A DNA stretch of 64,000 bases from Alphaproteobacteria bacterium (lineage in GTDB: Bacteria > Myxococcota_A > UBA796 > GCA-2862545), in assembly GCA_020632885.1 (NCBI GenBank), contig JACKEQ010000004.1, positions 434,001-498,000 of the forward strand, in the 5' to 3' direction. The first letter of the stretch is position 1, and every line of letters starts with the position of its first letter. Below, piece after piece: positions 63,347 through 64,000 of this stretch. A model generated the notes under the pieces. It made no database searches. It saw only the letters and a program-made list of their open reading frames with translations, and was not told the DNA's origin. Position numbers and translations under genes: made by a program.

Positions 63347-64000
63347 ATGACCCGCATCCTCGCCCTCGCCATCGCCCTCTCCCCCTCGCCCTGGGCGCCT
63401 GCAGCACGGGCCACGCGGAGCCCGGCCTCGCGATGCCGGTGGGGGCGCTGCCCTCCGAGCAGGTCGAGATGGCCCTGGACCTGGCCGACGCCCGCGGCGA
63501 GATCGCCGACCTCCGCGAGGCGCTGCACGCCGCGAACGCCGGTGACGCCGAGCTCGCGGCCCTCCAGGCCGAGCTGGAGCAGACGAAGGCCCAGGTGGGC
63601 GCCCTCAACGGTCGGGTGGCCTCCCGCGACTCCCGGATCGCCGGTCTCACCGCCGAGCTCTCCGCATCGCAGGCCGCCGCCATCGACCCCGCGGCCTTCC
63701 AGAGCCAGGCTGCCGAGCTCGCCCAGGCGCAGCAGCGCGTGGAGAACCTCCAGCAGCGCGTGACCCGCCTGCAGAACCGGAACCAGGACCTCACGGCGAA
63801 CCTGGCCAACGCCGACCAGCAGATCACGGCCCAGGAGCGCGACCTGCGCGGCCAGCGCCAGCAGATCCGCGACATGGACCGCACCCTGCGCCAGCTGGAG
63901 ATGAGCCTCGCGGGCACCGCGGACCTCGAGCGCCGCCTGCGCCAGGCCAGCATGAGCAACCAGCAGCTCCAGGCCACCCTGGACGCGACGAACCGGCGCC
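63347..64000 (+). CDS. Coiled-coil lipoprotein, partial; one frameshift
   Basis: Starts at ATG 63347 with AGGAGG upstream and runs off the right edge. A C is missing from the run at 63381-63385; restoring it gives MTRILALAIALSPLALGAC, a lipoprotein signal with lipobox LGAC. The mature part is a long heptad coiled coil (MALDLADARGEIADLREALH, AELEQTKAQVGALNGRVASR, QQRVENLQQRVTRLQNRNQD). It is likely an elongated periplasmic or outer-membrane protein. No family can be named. Confidence 0.72.

Overview
The window comes from a very GC-rich bacterium, most likely a myxobacterium or close relative (Myxococcota). The evidence is a giant surface protein at 26089-31180 with MopE-type Cys/Asp repeats, a long Asp-rich linker and a C-terminal GCGCA / short hydrophobic segment / RRRR tail of the MYXO-CTERM type. 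Also typical are many Ser/Thr-kinase-like proteins, many short N-terminal lipoprotein signals, and tightly packed genes joined by ATGA or GTGA overlaps. No rRNA, tRNA, CRISPR array, phage or insertion sequence was seen; this looks like chromosomal backbone with many lineage-specific secreted proteins.

Layout. 1-6700: a secreted Amidase_3 / golvesin-domain protein (cut by the left edge), a membrane protein, exonuclease III, an RluA-type pseudouridine synthase, and small TPR and lipoprotein genes. 6771-10189: a PP2C/cyclic-nucleotide-binding fusion coupled to a lipoprotein sulfatase, then signal peptidase I. 10250-16559: a Nudix gene running into a tightly coupled set of receiver domain, M48-like protein without its zinc motif, membrane-hairpin protein with a degenerate GTPase domain, true dynamin-like GTPase, and small GTPase. 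This set is faced by a pseudokinase and a membrane partner (16515-18774) and is the most unusual part of the window. 18990-22666: START-like, Sel1-repeat and membrane proteins and an active-looking kinase. 22726-31180: a CapA-like protein, an Asp-linker lipoprotein and the giant MYXO-CTERM protein, the last two facing each other across a perfect hairpin. 31267-38347: an alpha/beta hydrolase with Asp at the nucleophile position, clpS and clpA in convergent orientation, a Tat-exported sulfite-oxidase-like enzyme with an outer-membrane protein, and a TrpG/PabA-type amidotransferase. 38404-47781: thiopurine methyltransferase, a site-2-protease/rhomboid-like fusion, an EEP-family protein, a flavin reductase, a pentaheme lipoprotein, two Cys-rich proteins and a GT39-like membrane protein. 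47862-61758: a run of mostly plus-strand genes: 5'-nucleotidase, MORN protein, Zn-ribbon protein, S41 protease, a YdeP-like molybdoenzyme with fdhD, adenylate cyclase, an HxlR regulator and a CPBP protease. 61763-64000: a LysR regulator divergent from kptA with a clear operator between them, then a coiled-coil lipoprotein cut by the right edge.

A recurring feature is coding sequence interrupted by single-base gains or losses, mostly in runs of G or C. About nineteen were located, including one in clpA and one inside a Nudix box. They look like uncorrected assembly errors rather than biology, so the interrupted genes are annotated as single reconstructed CDSs with the shift site given. A second recurring feature is loss of catalytic residues in enzyme-like domains (PP2C, M48, GTPase, kinase, rhomboid), which suggests signalling or scaffolding roles for several of them.
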